NCBI GenBank assembly: GCA_902479095.1
Contig: CABSNL010000017.1
Location: 1 to 34,809, forward strand
DNA from: an uncultured Collinsella sp.
Lineage (GTDB): Bacteria; Actinomycetota; Coriobacteriia; Coriobacteriales; Coriobacteriaceae
Reading direction: 5' to 3'
Length of the DNA: 34,809 bases
Shown here one piece after another: positions 16,193 to 25,417 of the stretch. Positions within the stretch are counted from its first letter, which is position 1. Every line of letters starts with the position of its first letter. The notes under the pieces are model-generated. The model saw nothing but the letters and a program-made list of their open reading frames with translations, was not told the DNA's origin and did not search any database. Both the position numbers and the translations under genes were made by a program.

Positions 16193-18004
16193 CTACTCGT
16201 CCACCTTGAGGATCGCCATAAAGGCCTCTTGCGGGACTTCGACCGAACCGATGGCCTTCATGCGCTTCTTGCCCTCTTTCTGCTTCTCGAGCAGCTTGCG
16301 CTTTCGCGAGATATCGCCGCCATAACACTTGGCCAGCACGTCCTTGCGGCGCGCCTTGACGGTGGAGCGGGCGATGATCTTGTTGCCGATAGCACCCTGA
16401 ATAGGAACCTCGAACAGCTGGCGCGGAATGATTTCCTTGAGCTTGTCGCACAGGCCGCGGGCCAGGCCATAGGCCTTGTCCTTGTGCACGATAAACGACA
16501 GCGCGTCCACCTCGTCGCCCGAAAGCAAGATATCGAGCTTCACGAGCTCGGAGGGACGATACTCGTTGAACTCATAATCGAGCGAGGCATAGCCCTTGGT
16601 GCGGCTCTTGAGCTGGTCAAAGAAGTCCAGGATGAGTTCGGCGAGCGGCATATCAAAGCGCATCTCGACCGATTTGCTCGTGAGATGGATCATGTCGGTC
16701 GTAATGCCGCGGTGCTCGATAGCGAGCTGCATGACGGCACCCGTATACTCGGGCGGGCAGATAATCTTGGCCTTGAGGTAGGGCTCCTCGATGCGCTCAA
16801 TGCGCGTAGCCTCGGGCAGATCCTGCGGGCTGCGGACATCAATCATCTCACCGTCGGTCTTGTAGACGTGATAGTCCACCGAAGGGCTCGTGGCAATCAG
16901 ATCCAGATTGAACTCGCGCTCCAGGCGCTCCTTGACGACCTCCATATGCAGCAGGCCTAAGAAGCCAACGCGGAAACCAAAGCCGAGCGCCACCGAGGTC
17001 TCGGGCTCCCACACCAACGACGGGTCGTTGACATGCAGTTTGTCGAGCGCGTCGCGCAGGTTTTCGTAATCCTTGTTGTCGATCGGGAACAGGCCCGTGT
17101 AGACCATGGGCTTGGCCTCGCGGTAGCCGGGAAGCGGCTCGGGGCAGGGATTCGACGCCCACGTAAGGGTATCGCCCACGCGAACGGCCTCGGGGTCCTT
17201 CAGGCCTGTGACCACGTAGCCCACCTCGCCGACCGTCAACGCATCAACCGGGGTCTCGGCAGGACGCTTGACGCCCACGCCGTCGACCAAAAAGTCACCC
17301 TTGGCCTGCATCATAAGCAGGGTATCGCCCTTTTTGATGGAGCCGTCAAAGACGCGGACCGTGGCAACGACGCCGCGGTACTCATCAAAATACGAATCCA
17401 AGATGAGCGCCTTAAGCGGCGCATTCGCATCGCCCTTGGGCGGAGAGATCAAAAAGACGATGGACTCAAGCAGATCGTGGATGCCCTCGCCGGTCTTGCC
17501 CGATACGCATACGGCATCGTCGGCAGGAATCGCCAGGTCATCCTCGATCTCGGTCTTAACCTCGTCGGGATGGGCCGAGGGCAGGTCGATCTTATTGATG
17601 GCGGGCACGATATCCAGATTAGCGTTCATGGCGAGCGTCGCGTTGGAGACGGTCTGCGCCTCGACGCCCTGCGTGGCGTCGACGACGAGCACCGCACCCT
17701 CACAGGCGGCCAGCGAGCGCGAGACCTCATAGGTAAAGTCCACGTGGCCCGGCGTATCGATCAGGTTGAACTGATACGTCTCGCCATCGTCGGCATCATA
17801 GGACACGCGAACGGCATTGGACTTGATTGTGATGCCGCGCTCGCGCTCGATATCCATGGTGTCGAGCAGCTGAGACTCCATGTCGCGCTCGTCGACGGTA
17901 TGGGTGAGCTCGAGGATGCGGTCACTGATCGTGGACTTGCCATGGTCGATATGCGCAACGATCGAGAAGTTACGGATGTGGGAAATGTCAATTGAAGTAT
18001 TCAT
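16193..18004 (-). CDS. lepA: Elongation factor 4 (LepA)
   Basis: A 603-residue translational GTPase from the ATG at 18004, the standard length; the open frame continues upstream without homology. G1 is AHIDHGKST at about residues 17-25, with DTPGHVDF, NKIDLP and the LepA-specific C-terminal domain ending in KRMKAIGSVEVPQEAFMAILK (in blocks). LepA affects initiation and back-translocation on stalled ribosomes. Only 25 bases separate the rpsT terminator from this start. The transcript must therefore come from read-through or a very short leader; a TAAGAT nine bases before the ATG might be a -10 of a nearly leaderless mRNA. Confidence 0.96.
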   Translation of the reverse strand: MNTSIDISHIRNFSIVAHIDHGKSTISDRILELTHTVDERDMESQLLDTMDIERERGITIKSNAVRVSYDADDGETYQFNLIDTPGHVDFTYEVSRSLAACEGAVLVVDATQGVEAQTVSNATLAMNANLDIVPAINKIDLPSAHPDEVKTEIEDDLAIPADDAVCVSGKTGEGIHDLLESIVFLISPPKGDANAPLKALILDSYFDEYRGVVATVRVFDGSIKKGDTLLMMQAKGDFLVDGVGVKRPAETPVDALTVGEVGYVVTGLKDPEAVRVGDTLTWASNPCPEPLPGYREAKPMVYTGLFPIDNKDYENLRDALDKLHVNDPSLVWEPETSVALGFGFRVGFLGLLHMEVVKERLEREFNLDLIATSPSVDYHVYKTDGEMIDVRSPQDLPEATRIERIEEPYLKAKIICPPEYTGAVMQLAIEHRGITTDMIHLTSKSVEMRFDMPLAELILDFFDQLKSRTKGYASLDYEFNEYRPSELVKLDILLSGDEVDALSFIVHKDKAYGLARGLCDKLKEIIPRQLFEVPIQGAIGNKIIARSTVKARRKDVLAKCYGGDISRKRKLLEKQKEGKKRMKAIGSVEVPQEAFMAILKVDE

Positions 18005-18029
18005 GCGGACTATCTTACCCGAGCGGTAC

Positions 18030-18066
18030 AAAAAATGGAGCCTGTTCCATAAAACAGGCTCCATTT
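18030..18066 (-). terminator. Intrinsic terminator of rpsT
   Basis: The minus strand forms a perfect 14-bp stem (arms 18053-18066 and 18033-18046) with a short loop, followed by T's. It sits just after rpsT and immediately before lepA. Confidence 0.92.
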
Positions 18067-18100
18067 ATGCGCGTAATCTGTGTGGTGTGAAATTTACAAC

Positions 18101-18367
18101 TTAAGCGTTGATGCTGTTCACGAGCTTGGCAAGACCGGACTTGCGGTTGGAAGCCTGGTTCTTGTGAATGACATGCTTAGCGGCAGCCATGTCGAGACGC
18201 TTGGTGACGGTCTTGAGGGCAGCCTGGGCCTTCTCGGCGTCGCCCTCGGCGACGGCGGACTGGACGTGCTTGGTCAGCGTCTTGAGCTCGGACTTGACAG
18301 CCTTGTTACGTATGCGAGCTGCCTCATTGGTGCGGATACGCTTCTTCTGAGACTTGATGTTTGCCAC
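18101..18367 (-). CDS. rpsT: 30S ribosomal protein S20
   Basis: An 88-residue basic helical protein from a GTG at 18367, nine bases after AAGGA. It starts MANIKSQKKRIRTNEAARIRN (in blocks), which is typical for S20, and ends with NRKSGLAKLVNSINA. It binds the 5' domain of 16S rRNA. The gene is monocistronic, with its own promoter about 75 bases upstream and a strong terminator. Confidence 0.95.
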   Translation of the reverse strand: MANIKSQKKRIRTNEAARIRNKAVKSELKTLTKHVQSAVAEGDAEKAQAALKTVTKRLDMAAAKHVIHKNQASNRKSGLAKLVNSINA

Positions 18368-18442
18368 TTCTGGAGTTCCTTTCGAGTTCCTTGCAAAAAA
18401 TGTATGACACCTCTGAGACACGGTGAGGTCATGCAAGCGCCT

Positions 18443-18451
18443 ACTATAGCA
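18443..18451 (-). promoter_or_regulatory. Extended -10 promoter of rpsT
   Basis: The minus strand reads TGCTATAGT, an extended -10. The same nine bases occur upstream of rpmB on the plus strand. It is about 75 bases from the rpsT start. Confidence 0.6.
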
Positions 18452-18500
18452 CGCTCCCCCTCAAAGGGATAGAACGAATTTGTCAAATAGGCAGGTATCA

Positions 18501-19463
18501 TCACGATTTTCTCAAGATGTTCGTAATCCAGAGCAAAAGCGCGGTCTCAGAATCGGCCGAGCCCTTCAGCGCGAGCTCCACATCGACCGCGCCCTCGAGC
18601 GCACCGACAAGCTCCGCCATAGAAAAACGCCGCGCCCAGGTCAGGTGATTCTTAACCTGCCAGGCCTGAAGCTTGAGCGTCGCGGCGAGCTCGCGACCCT
18701 GTCCACGCGCATCGAGCGCCTTGGCGACAATAAGTTCGCGGATGCGTCCGCACAGCAGCGTGTAGGTCCACACATAGCTCTTGGCGGGCAGTAGATTGAA
18801 AAGCTCAAGCGAGCGGCGCATGTCACGGGCTGAGACCGCATTGAGAAAGTCCCAAGGCTGAACTTCGGCCGTGCGCACGATCCAGCGCTCCACATCGGCA
18901 AGCTCAATTTGCGGCGCCTCGACCATCTGGGCAAGCTTGGCCAAGTCGTTATCGAGCATGCGGGTGTTCTCGCCCGAGCGCGAAACGAGCTCCTCGGCGG
19001 CCGCCGTCGAAATGGACTTTCCGTGCTGCGTCGCCATCTGCTGCACGCGGCGTGGGAGCTCCCAGCGCTTAGTGCCCGAACAGTCGATCACGGCCTTCTT
19101 GTCAATCTTGGCGATCGCCTTGTACAGGCGTGTGTTCTTGGCGAGTGAATCGGCTATGACGAGACAGACCGTCGTGGGGCTGGGACTCGCCAGATACTCA
19201 ACAAGCGGCTCGGAGATCGCTTTGGCGAGTTTTGAGCAGCCGTCAAGGATTACCAGGCGAAACTCACTGCCCATAGGAAAAGTGTTGAGCGATCCGATAA
19301 TCGACTCGATATCAGGGTCCTTGGTCATATCGCGCTCGTCGAGGTTGAACTCGACCATGCCCGTCTTTTCCAGACGCGCCTTCATACGCGAGACAGCGTG
19401 GTCGCGTTTGACTCCGTCGGTACCGACGATCAGATATGCCGGCAACAGACCGGTTTCGGACAT
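18501..19463 (-). CDS. holA: DNA polymerase III subunit delta
   Basis: A 320-residue clamp-loader delta subunit. It starts MSETGLLPAYLIVGTDGVKRD after GGGAGGGGAG (in blocks), the usual HolA opening, and continues with FSSRRLVILDGC-like strands (here FRLVILDGCSKL) and the C-terminal region AWQVKNHLTWARRFS. It opens the beta clamp. holA directly after comEC is the normal Gram-positive order, often followed by rpsT, as here. The frame extends to 19505, but the ribosome-binding site favours 19463. Confidence 0.9.
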   Translation of the reverse strand: MSETGLLPAYLIVGTDGVKRDHAVSRMKARLEKTGMVEFNLDERDMTKDPDIESIIGSLNTFPMGSEFRLVILDGCSKLAKAISEPLVEYLASPSPTTVCLVIADSLAKNTRLYKAIAKIDKKAVIDCSGTKRWELPRRVQQMATQHGKSISTAAAEELVSRSGENTRMLDNDLAKLAQMVEAPQIELADVERWIVRTAEVQPWDFLNAVSARDMRRSLELFNLLPAKSYVWTYTLLCGRIRELIVAKALDARGQGRELAATLKLQAWQVKNHLTWARRFSMAELVGALEGAVDVELALKGSADSETALLLWITNILRKS

Positions 19464-19541
19464 CGCGCTCCCCTCCCGCGGGCTCTCGTGTTCGTACCGT
19501 GCCATTCTAGCCCACGGGTTGATCCCGCGCCAACGGCAGCA

Positions 19542-21845
19542 TCACGGTCGCTGACATCGCATGGCAAAACCGGTTGCAGTCGGCGAGACAGTGATGTCTC
19601 CATGTTCGATGGTGCATGCGAACGCGCCGCCCGCATCGCGAACGGCATCGGTGCAGGCATCGGATGGATGACCGTAGCGGTTGCCCTCGCCCGCACTCGC
19701 GATAGAGAGCTCGGGCTTAAGCGTGCCCAGCAGGTCTAAGTCGACAGAAACCTTTGAGCCGTGATGTCCCAACTTGAGCACATCGATATCACCCACCTCC
19801 TGTACAAACTCGCGTTCCTGATCGAGCTCGGCATCACCGGTGAGCAGCAAGCGGAGACTCTGGCCTCCTTGGGCATAACTGAGCAGCAAGACAAGCGAGT
19901 CTTCATTGCCCTCACCATCCACCGTGTCAAACGGCCACATCACACGAGCCTGAAATGCGCCGATATCAACCGTGTCTGCACGGGCCACCTGCCGATACGT
20001 TACGCCGGAGCGATTCAGGACCTCAGCAGGAGCGCCGTCCAGCGCATCGGCCGCGACCGCAATGGTTCCAACCGAAAACCGATCGAGCACATCGGGAAGA
20101 CCACCCCAATGGTCTTCGTCCCAATGCGTCACGAAGACGGCGTCGATATGGTGAACGTTATTGCGAACCAACGCCGACACCACGCGCTCATCGAGTCCAC
20201 AGTCCACGAGTGCCACGGTCCCACCTTGGCGGATAAGAATCGCATCGGCCTGACCAACATCGAGGACCGTCACCGAAGGCGGCGCACATCGATCCCAATA
20301 GACATACGGAACACCCGCTGCAAGAATCAAACAAAGCAGCCCCACTGCCATGCTCCGTGCGCAGGGGCGTGGCCACCAGACCAAGACGACCGCCAGCGCA
20401 AACGGCACTACGTATACCAAGGGCGTATCGGGCGGCACGCTTACGGATGCGCCCGGAACGGCAGCAAAGAGCTGCTCAAAGAACAGGGCGCAGCGAGCGA
20501 CAATCATGGGCCCCACGAGCGCCCCGTGACGCAACAGCGGCACAAGCGAGCAGGGCACCAGCACAACCGATATAGCAAGCAGTACGCTTATCACCGGACC
20601 GATCACGGCATTTGCAAGCGGGGCAATGAGCGAAAACGTCCCGAATGCGGGAATGGTTACGGGAAGTGTCGCGAGTTGTGAGCACATCGTGACGGACAAA
20701 ATACCGGCAACCCCCGATGGCACGCTCAGCTCGCACAAGGCGTAGGTAGCGTAGGGGCAAAAACAAAGGATGGCAAAAACGCTGGCGCACGAAAGCTGAA
20801 AACCCATCTCGAACAATACCGTCGGCCGCAGCAGCACAAAGATTGCCATGGTCAAAAATAGGGCCGAGAGGCCATGCCGACGACGTCCGGAGCCGTTGGC
20901 GACAAGCGTCGCCGCCACCATGCAACACGCGCGCACGGCCGAGGGCGAGGCGCCCGTAAAGACGGCATAGGTAGCAAGGGCCAACACCAACAGCCCCCGC
21001 TGCAGCCCACGAGAGAGGCGCGTCTTTTGCAGGGCGATCTCAATCACAAACCCAACGATGGCAAGATGGCTGCCCGAGACGGCAATGAGATGTGCGGTGC
21101 CCGTTACCGAAAACCAATCGCCCGCCGGCAGGGCACGCAGCTCGGCCGAGCGCCCACAGACAACGCCGGCAATGAGCGAGCGCGCCGGATTGGTCGCGGG
21201 CGCGATAACGGCAAGGAGCTCGTTTCGAAGCCAAAGCAACGGCCCCGGAGAGCCCTCGTCGACCGATACCAATCGGACGACTTTAACCTTTCGAAGCTCG
21301 CCCCGAAGCACGCGTGAGCGCCCATACGCATCATTCTCAAAGCGCGAAATTCGCCCGATAGCACGTACATGCGAACCGGCGCCGAGCTCTCGATCACACA
21401 ACAGCCGTACCTGACCCAAACGCTTTTCGCCCGCATACGCATCACAGGTATAGGAGTACACACCGTCATTGATGGACGGATCGCCCTGTACATAAAATTC
21501 GAAACTGCTCGCAGCCCGATTATCCAGTGCCCTCGATGCGCGCAGCGCCCCTATCGCCCAGCCCGTGGACACGGCAGCTCCCGCCACGAGGCCGAGAGCC
21601 ACGGCATACAGCCATCGCTTCCACCGCACAAGGCGCATACAGGACCGAGCCAATACGATGCACGCCGCAGCCGCAACGGGAATGGCCATAAGCAATGTGA
21701 CGGGCGCTGTCCGCTCTCCCAGCAGCACATCGGCTGCCACGTTAAGTACCAAGCCACAGCTCGCACACAAGCCGGCACAAAGGGCTATCGTCCACGGCAT
21801 CAATGGGCACGGTGGCATCACATGCTCGCGCTCGGTCGCACTCAT
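19542..21845 (-). CDS. comEC: ComEC/Rec2 DNA-uptake channel
   Basis: About 767 residues. The N-terminal quarter has membrane segments and a soluble domain (the DUF4131 type). The middle is the polytopic competence domain, with HLIAVSGSHLAIVG and SPSAVRACCM. The C-terminal part is a metallo-beta-lactamase-like domain (DVGQADAILI, THWDEDHWGG, LKLGHHGSKVS). ComEC carries single-stranded DNA across the membrane. The ATG at 21845 overlaps the comEA stop as ATGA. Longer frames start inside comEA. Whether the organism is naturally competent cannot be seen from this window. Confidence 0.93.
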   Translation of the reverse strand: MSATEREHVMPPCPLMPWTIALCAGLCASCGLVLNVAADVLLGERTAPVTLLMAIPVAAAACIVLARSCMRLVRWKRWLYAVALGLVAGAAVSTGWAIGALRASRALDNRAASSFEFYVQGDPSINDGVYSYTCDAYAGEKRLGQVRLLCDRELGAGSHVRAIGRISRFENDAYGRSRVLRGELRKVKVVRLVSVDEGSPGPLLWLRNELLAVIAPATNPARSLIAGVVCGRSAELRALPAGDWFSVTGTAHLIAVSGSHLAIVGFVIEIALQKTRLSRGLQRGLLVLALATYAVFTGASPSAVRACCMVAATLVANGSGRRRHGLSALFLTMAIFVLLRPTVLFEMGFQLSCASVFAILCFCPYATYALCELSVPSGVAGILSVTMCSQLATLPVTIPAFGTFSLIAPLANAVIGPVISVLLAISVVLVPCSLVPLLRHGALVGPMIVARCALFFEQLFAAVPGASVSVPPDTPLVYVVPFALAVVLVWWPRPCARSMAVGLLCLILAAGVPYVYWDRCAPPSVTVLDVGQADAILIRQGGTVALVDCGLDERVVSALVRNNVHHIDAVFVTHWDEDHWGGLPDVLDRFSVGTIAVAADALDGAPAEVLNRSGVTYRQVARADTVDIGAFQARVMWPFDTVDGEGNEDSLVLLLSYAQGGQSLRLLLTGDAELDQEREFVQEVGDIDVLKLGHHGSKVSVDLDLLGTLKPELSIASAGEGNRYGHPSDACTDAVRDAGGAFACTIEHGDITVSPTATGFAMRCQRP

Positions 21846-22552
21846 ACGCAGATGCAATCTTTAATTTTGGCGAGTTTCTTCTCACCGATCCCCGATACGC
21901 GCATAAGGTCATCGACCGAGGCAAAGGCCCCGTTTTGCGTCCGTTCGTCGATAATTGACTGGGCCATAGAAGGCCCGATGCTCGAAAGCGTCTGCAGCTC
22001 CGCCGCACTTGCCGTATTGATATTCACAAGTCCCGACGAAGACCCTGTACCAGGAGTCGTGGAAGCGCCGCTTTCGGCACCGCCGACCGCCGCAGCCGTT
22101 TGTTGCTCCCCTAACGTCGGCACATAGACCTTTTGACCATCTGCGATCTTGGACGCACGGTTAAGACCTGTCACATCTGCCTCGGCCGTAAGTCCTCCGG
22201 CGGCATCAATCGCCTGGGACACCCGTGTTCCATCTTTAAGCCGGTACACGCCAGGATTCACAACGGCGCCATCAACATCGACGTACACTTCGGCAGCAGA
22301 GGAGCTCTTGGCAGACGACTCATCGACATCGTCAGGTGACGCATCCCCGGCCCCGTGCACATCCGAGGCGCCCGCCTCATCACTACGCTCAAACGACACG
22401 CCGCTGGAGCGGCTATTAAAACTTGCCATCGCCAAGCCGCTCGCGGCAGCAATGACAACCAGAATCGCCACGACCACCGCCTTATGGCCGAGCAGCTTTT
22501 CTGCCCAGCGATCCATCCGTTTAACCCGTTCGTGTTGCTCGCGCTGCGCCAT
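21842..22552 (-). CDS. comEA: Competence protein ComEA
   Basis: A 236-residue DNA receptor from the ATG at 22552, eight bases after AGGAGG. It has a cytoplasmic start, one membrane segment (about residues 24-43), a low-complexity stretch, an SLBB domain (VYVDVDGAVVNPGVYRLKDG) and a C-terminal helix-hairpin-helix pair (LVNINTASAAELQTLSSIGP). It binds incoming double-stranded DNA outside the membrane and passes it to ComEC. First gene of comEA-comEC-holA. The 200-base gap upstream shows no clear promoter. Confidence 0.93.
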   Translation of the reverse strand: MAQREQHERVKRMDRWAEKLLGHKAVVVAILVVIAAASGLAMASFNSRSSGVSFERSDEAGASDVHGAGDASPDDVDESSAKSSSAAEVYVDVDGAVVNPGVYRLKDGTRVSQAIDAAGGLTAEADVTGLNRASKIADGQKVYVPTLGEQQTAAAVGGAESGASTTPGTGSSSGLVNINTASAAELQTLSSIGPSMAQSIIDERTQNGAFASVDDLMRVSGIGEKKLAKIKDCICV

Positions 22553-22722
22553 AGCAAACACCTCCTAACACCATCGTGTCAGGAAACGAGCGCCGCAGCC
22601 TCCGCACGTCCACACCGGTTATCGCGGTCAAACCAAAAGCTGACCAAAATCTTGCGGAAAAGTGTCCATTTATTCAGGCATACGTCGACAAATGAACCGT
22701 TTATCGCCTAATGCCAGGATAG

Positions 22723-22756
22723 AAAAAGACCGACGATGCAAAATCACCGCCGGTCT
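22723..22756 (-). terminator. Intrinsic terminator after thiI
   Basis: Minus-strand arms 22745-22756 and 22727-22738 pair over 12 positions, two of them G-U, followed by five T's. It starts about ten bases beyond the thiI stop and ends the mihF-gmk-rpoZ-thiI unit. Confidence 0.85.
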
Positions 22757-22766
22757 ATACACAACA

Positions 22767-24011
22767 TTATTCGTGATCTTGGTAAATCTCACGCGGAGCG
22801 AGCTCGGAATGTTTGCGTTTTAAGGTCTTAGGGGCCTTATACGTGTTGCTCTCGAAGTCGATGTACTCGGTCTGTTTGAGCAAGCGCTCAATCATCTCCT
22901 CGTGATCGAACAGCTCCCACGCCTCATGCACGGCATCGAGTTTGGCGTGCGTCTCGGGGCGGCGCGGCATAAAGAGCGTGCAGCAATCGGGAGCGGCCTC
23001 AGTCGAGATATCGAACGTACCGATCTCCTCAGCACGTGCGATGATCTCTTGCTTGTCCGAACCGATCAGCGGACGGAACACGGGGATCTTCACGGCCTCG
23101 TTGACGGCCATGATGTTCTCGAGCGTCTGGGAGGCAACCTGACCGAGCGATTCACCAGTCACGATAGCCTTGGCGCCCTCGATATGCGCAATGCGCTCAG
23201 CAACCGAATACATGATGCGACGATACATGATCACGCGCAGGTTGCTGGGGCAGGTCACCGAGATCTCACGCTGACAATCGCCAAACGGCACCACGTACAG
23301 GCGGCCGATCTGAACACCCGGCTCAAGCGCACGGATGATGTCCTGCACCAGATACTCGCTCGTATCAGGCGTCTGCGGACGACCGGAGAAATGTACCGGC
23401 ACGCACACCGCGCCGCGACGCGCGAGCATCCAGGTCGCCACCGGCGAATCGATACCCGAGGAAAGCAGCGTCACGACCTTGCCAGCAGATCCCACCGGCA
23501 AGCCACCCACGCCGCGCTCGGAGCGCGCATACACGTAGACGCTACCCTGGACCACCAGCACGTGCACCATCGCGTCGGGGTCGTGCATCTGGACCTTTTT
23601 GTCGGGAAACGCCTCGCACAGCACCTCGCCAACCTGTCGATTGATATCAATCGAGGTGAGCTCGAAGTCGGTGTTCGAGCGCTTGGCATGCACCTTAAAC
23701 GACTCGAAGGGACCAAATTCGCGCAGCGCCTTCACGGCGGCGGCGCAGTATTCCTGCGGGTCGCGGTTCGTGTGATATGCCAGGGACACGCGGGCAACGC
23801 CGGGGACGGTGCGAATGACGCGCGCCGCCTCGTCGGCCTGATGCTCGTTAAAGGTCACGAGGATATAACCGGAAATTCGAGACACAGCATTCACGGAAAA
23901 GGCGGCCAAGGCCGCCTTGATGTTATCCATGAGGATATGCTCAAAATGTGCGCGGTTCTTACCCTTCAGTCCAACCTCGTGATAGTGGACCAGGCAGACG
24001 CGAGCCGCCAT
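22767..24011 (-). CDS. thiI: tRNA 4-thiouridine synthetase ThiI, short form
   Basis: A 414-residue protein with an N-terminal ferredoxin-like region and THUMP domain (about residues 60-165), then a PP-loop ATPase (SSGIDSPVA from residue 184). It adenylates U8 of tRNA before sulfur transfer. The C-terminal rhodanese domain of the E. coli type is absent, as in many Gram-positive bacteria, so sulfur must come directly from a cysteine desulfurase not seen here. ATG at 24011 directly abuts the rpoZ stop, with no strong ribosome-binding site of its own, suggesting translational coupling. Confidence 0.94.
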   Translation of the reverse strand: MAARVCLVHYHEVGLKGKNRAHFEHILMDNIKAALAAFSVNAVSRISGYILVTFNEHQADEAARVIRTVPGVARVSLAYHTNRDPQEYCAAAVKALREFGPFESFKVHAKRSNTDFELTSIDINRQVGEVLCEAFPDKKVQMHDPDAMVHVLVVQGSVYVYARSERGVGGLPVGSAGKVVTLLSSGIDSPVATWMLARRGAVCVPVHFSGRPQTPDTSEYLVQDIIRALEPGVQIGRLYVVPFGDCQREISVTCPSNLRVIMYRRIMYSVAERIAHIEGAKAIVTGESLGQVASQTLENIMAVNEAVKIPVFRPLIGSDKQEIIARAEEIGTFDISTEAAPDCCTLFMPRRPETHAKLDAVHEAWELFDHEEMIERLLKQTEYIDFESNTYKAPKTLKRKHSELAPREIYQDHE

Positions 24012-24293
24012 TTAGGCTTCAGCAACCTTGTGGCCGAGCGCCTTCTCGTAACGGGCCTCGTCGTAAGAGATGTCGCCGTCGACAATCTCGTCCATAGCCA
24101 TCGAAATGGTATCGGCACCGGAAAGCCCGATGGTGATGTCATCGACATCCTGGACGGCAAGCACGCGGTTGTGCTGGCCACGCAGCATGCTGTTAATATC
24201 GCAGGCGCGCTTGGAGGCAAGCGAAGCAAGCAGGAAGCGGTTGTGATCGGTCTTCTCCAGAAGATCGTCAATGCAAGGCTTTACAACGGACAC
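24012..24293 (-). CDS. rpoZ: RNA polymerase omega subunit
   Basis: A 93-residue omega subunit with the family stretch ITPCIDDLLE-like start (here VKPCIDDLLEKTDHNRF) and LASKRACDIN. It helps assemble and stabilise RNA polymerase and in many bacteria forms part of a ppGpp site. GTG start at 24293, five bases after the gmk stop, with GAGG just upstream. gmk-rpoZ adjacency is widespread. Confidence 0.92.
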   Translation of the reverse strand: MSVVKPCIDDLLEKTDHNRFLLASLASKRACDINSMLRGQHNRVLAVQDVDDITIGLSGADTISMAMDEIVDGDISYDEARYEKALGHKVAEA

Positions 24294-24298
24294 GGACC

Positions 24299-24868
24299 TC
24301 AGATCCTTTCATGCATATCGAGAACGCGAACGAGCTCATCGGTCGCGCGGTCGAGATCGTCATTAACCACGACGTCGTCGTAGCGGTCGGCAAGGGCAAG
24401 CTCATCGGCGGCGTTTGCCATACGCAGCTCAATCGTCTCGGGCGTCTCGGTACCGCGACCGACCAGGCGCTCGCGGAGTACCTCAAGCGAAGGCGGCTTG
24501 ATAAAGATCAGCACGGCCTCGGGGAAACGCTCCTTCACCTGCAGGGCGCCCTGGACATCGATCTCCAAAATAAGAGACGCGCCCGAGGCGAGCTTGGATG
24601 TGACCTCGCTCACCAATGTGCCGTAGCAGTTACCGTGGACCTCGGCCCACTCAACAAACTCACCGTTTGCCACGCGGCGGTCGAACTCCTCGCGCGTCAG
24701 GAAAAAGTAGTTGACGCCGTCGACCTCACCTTTGCGTGGTGCTCGCGTGGTAGCCGAAACCGTCAGGCCCAGGTTCGAGCGACGCTCGCGCACACGAGTG
24801 ACGAGCGTGCCCTTGCCTGCACCTGACGGTCCAGAAATCACAAAGAGCTTTGAATCCTGAGCGCTCAC
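24299..24868 (-). CDS. gmk: Guanylate kinase
   Basis: A 189-residue enzyme phosphorylating GMP to GDP. The P-loop GPSGAGKG is at residues 13-20, the GMP-binding stretch ATTRAPRKGEVDGVNYFF follows, then VDVQG-type EIDVQGA. GTG start at 24868 directly abuts the mihF stop codon. Confidence 0.96.
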   Translation of the reverse strand: MSAQDSKLFVISGPSGAGKGTLVTRVRERRSNLGLTVSATTRAPRKGEVDGVNYFFLTREEFDRRVANGEFVEWAEVHGNCYGTLVSEVTSKLASGASLILEIDVQGALQVKERFPEAVLIFIKPPSLEVLRERLVGRGTETPETIELRMANAADELALADRYDDVVVNDDLDRATDELVRVLDMHERI

Positions 24869-25177
24869 TTATTTGGTCAGCTGCTCGAGGAGCTGCTCGC
24901 GCTGACGGACACCGAGGCCCTGGACGCGACGGGTAGCGGAGATGCCGAGCTCCTCCATGATCTTGGCGGCCTTAGCCTTGCCATAACCGGGGAGAGACTC
25001 GATGAGGGTGGAAACCTTCATGCGGGAAGCGATGGGGTCATCGGAGTTGAGCACGGACTCAAGGGACTTCTCGCCCTTCTTGATCTGCTCGCGAAGCTCA
25101 GCGCGGGCGTGACGTGCGGCGGCAGCCTTCTCAAGAGCCTGCTTGCGCTGCTCGTCGGTAAGCTGGGGGAGTGCCAT
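24869..25177 (-). CDS. mihF: Actinobacterial integration host factor (mIHF)
   Basis: A 102-residue DNA-binding protein. An N-terminal charged helix (LTDEQRKQALEKAAAARHAR) is followed by a helix-two-turn-helix region with SLPGYGKAKAAKIMEELGI. This architecture marks the actinobacterial nucleoid factor, unrelated to the IHF of Proteobacteria. ATG at 25177, five bases after GGAGG. The pyrF-mihF-gmk-rpoZ order is typical of actinobacteria and is the best single clue to phylum. Confidence 0.92.
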   Translation of the reverse strand: MALPQLTDEQRKQALEKAAAARHARAELREQIKKGEKSLESVLNSDDPIASRMKVSTLIESLPGYGKAKAAKIMEELGISATRRVQGLGVRQREQLLEQLTK

Positions 25178-25221
25178 TCGAACCTCCAAATAGTTGGGTT
25201 ATATCTGATGCAATAATTGGC

Positions 25222-25230
25222 ATTTTAGCA
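25222..25230 (-). promoter_or_regulatory. Extended -10 promoter of mihF
   Basis: The minus strand reads TGCTAAAAT 45 bases before the mihF ATG. It has the same TGC-TAnnnT pattern as the rpsT, rpmB and adhE candidates. Confidence 0.5.
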
Positions 25231-25314
25231 CGTCAAACGCACTAAATGCCCAATCGACGGCACCATAGGTTAGACGATACCCTGGAAAAGTGCAATATAC
25301 GGAGGTCAAAGTTG

Positions 25315-25372
25315 AGCCCCTGACCTGCGATTCCACACAAAGGATGGGAAAGTTTTCGCAGGCACAGGGGCT
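25315..25372 (-). repeat. Stem-loop after pyrF, possibly related to the pnp-rnj hairpin elements
   Basis: Arms 25315-25330 and 25356-25372 pair as AGCCCCTG plus CCTGCGA with a small internal loop. The enclosed segment, read on the minus strand, includes TCCTTTGTGTGGAATCGC. This resembles TCCTTTGCGTGCGGAACTCGC in core 2, with one substitution and two gaps. There is no T-run, so it is not a standard terminator, but it could protect or end the pyr transcript. The rest of 25178-25417 shows no gene. Confidence 0.5.
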
Positions 25373-25417
25373 AATTTATGCTAATGAGACCCAAAAGTGG
25401 TGACTTGAGGGAATCTT

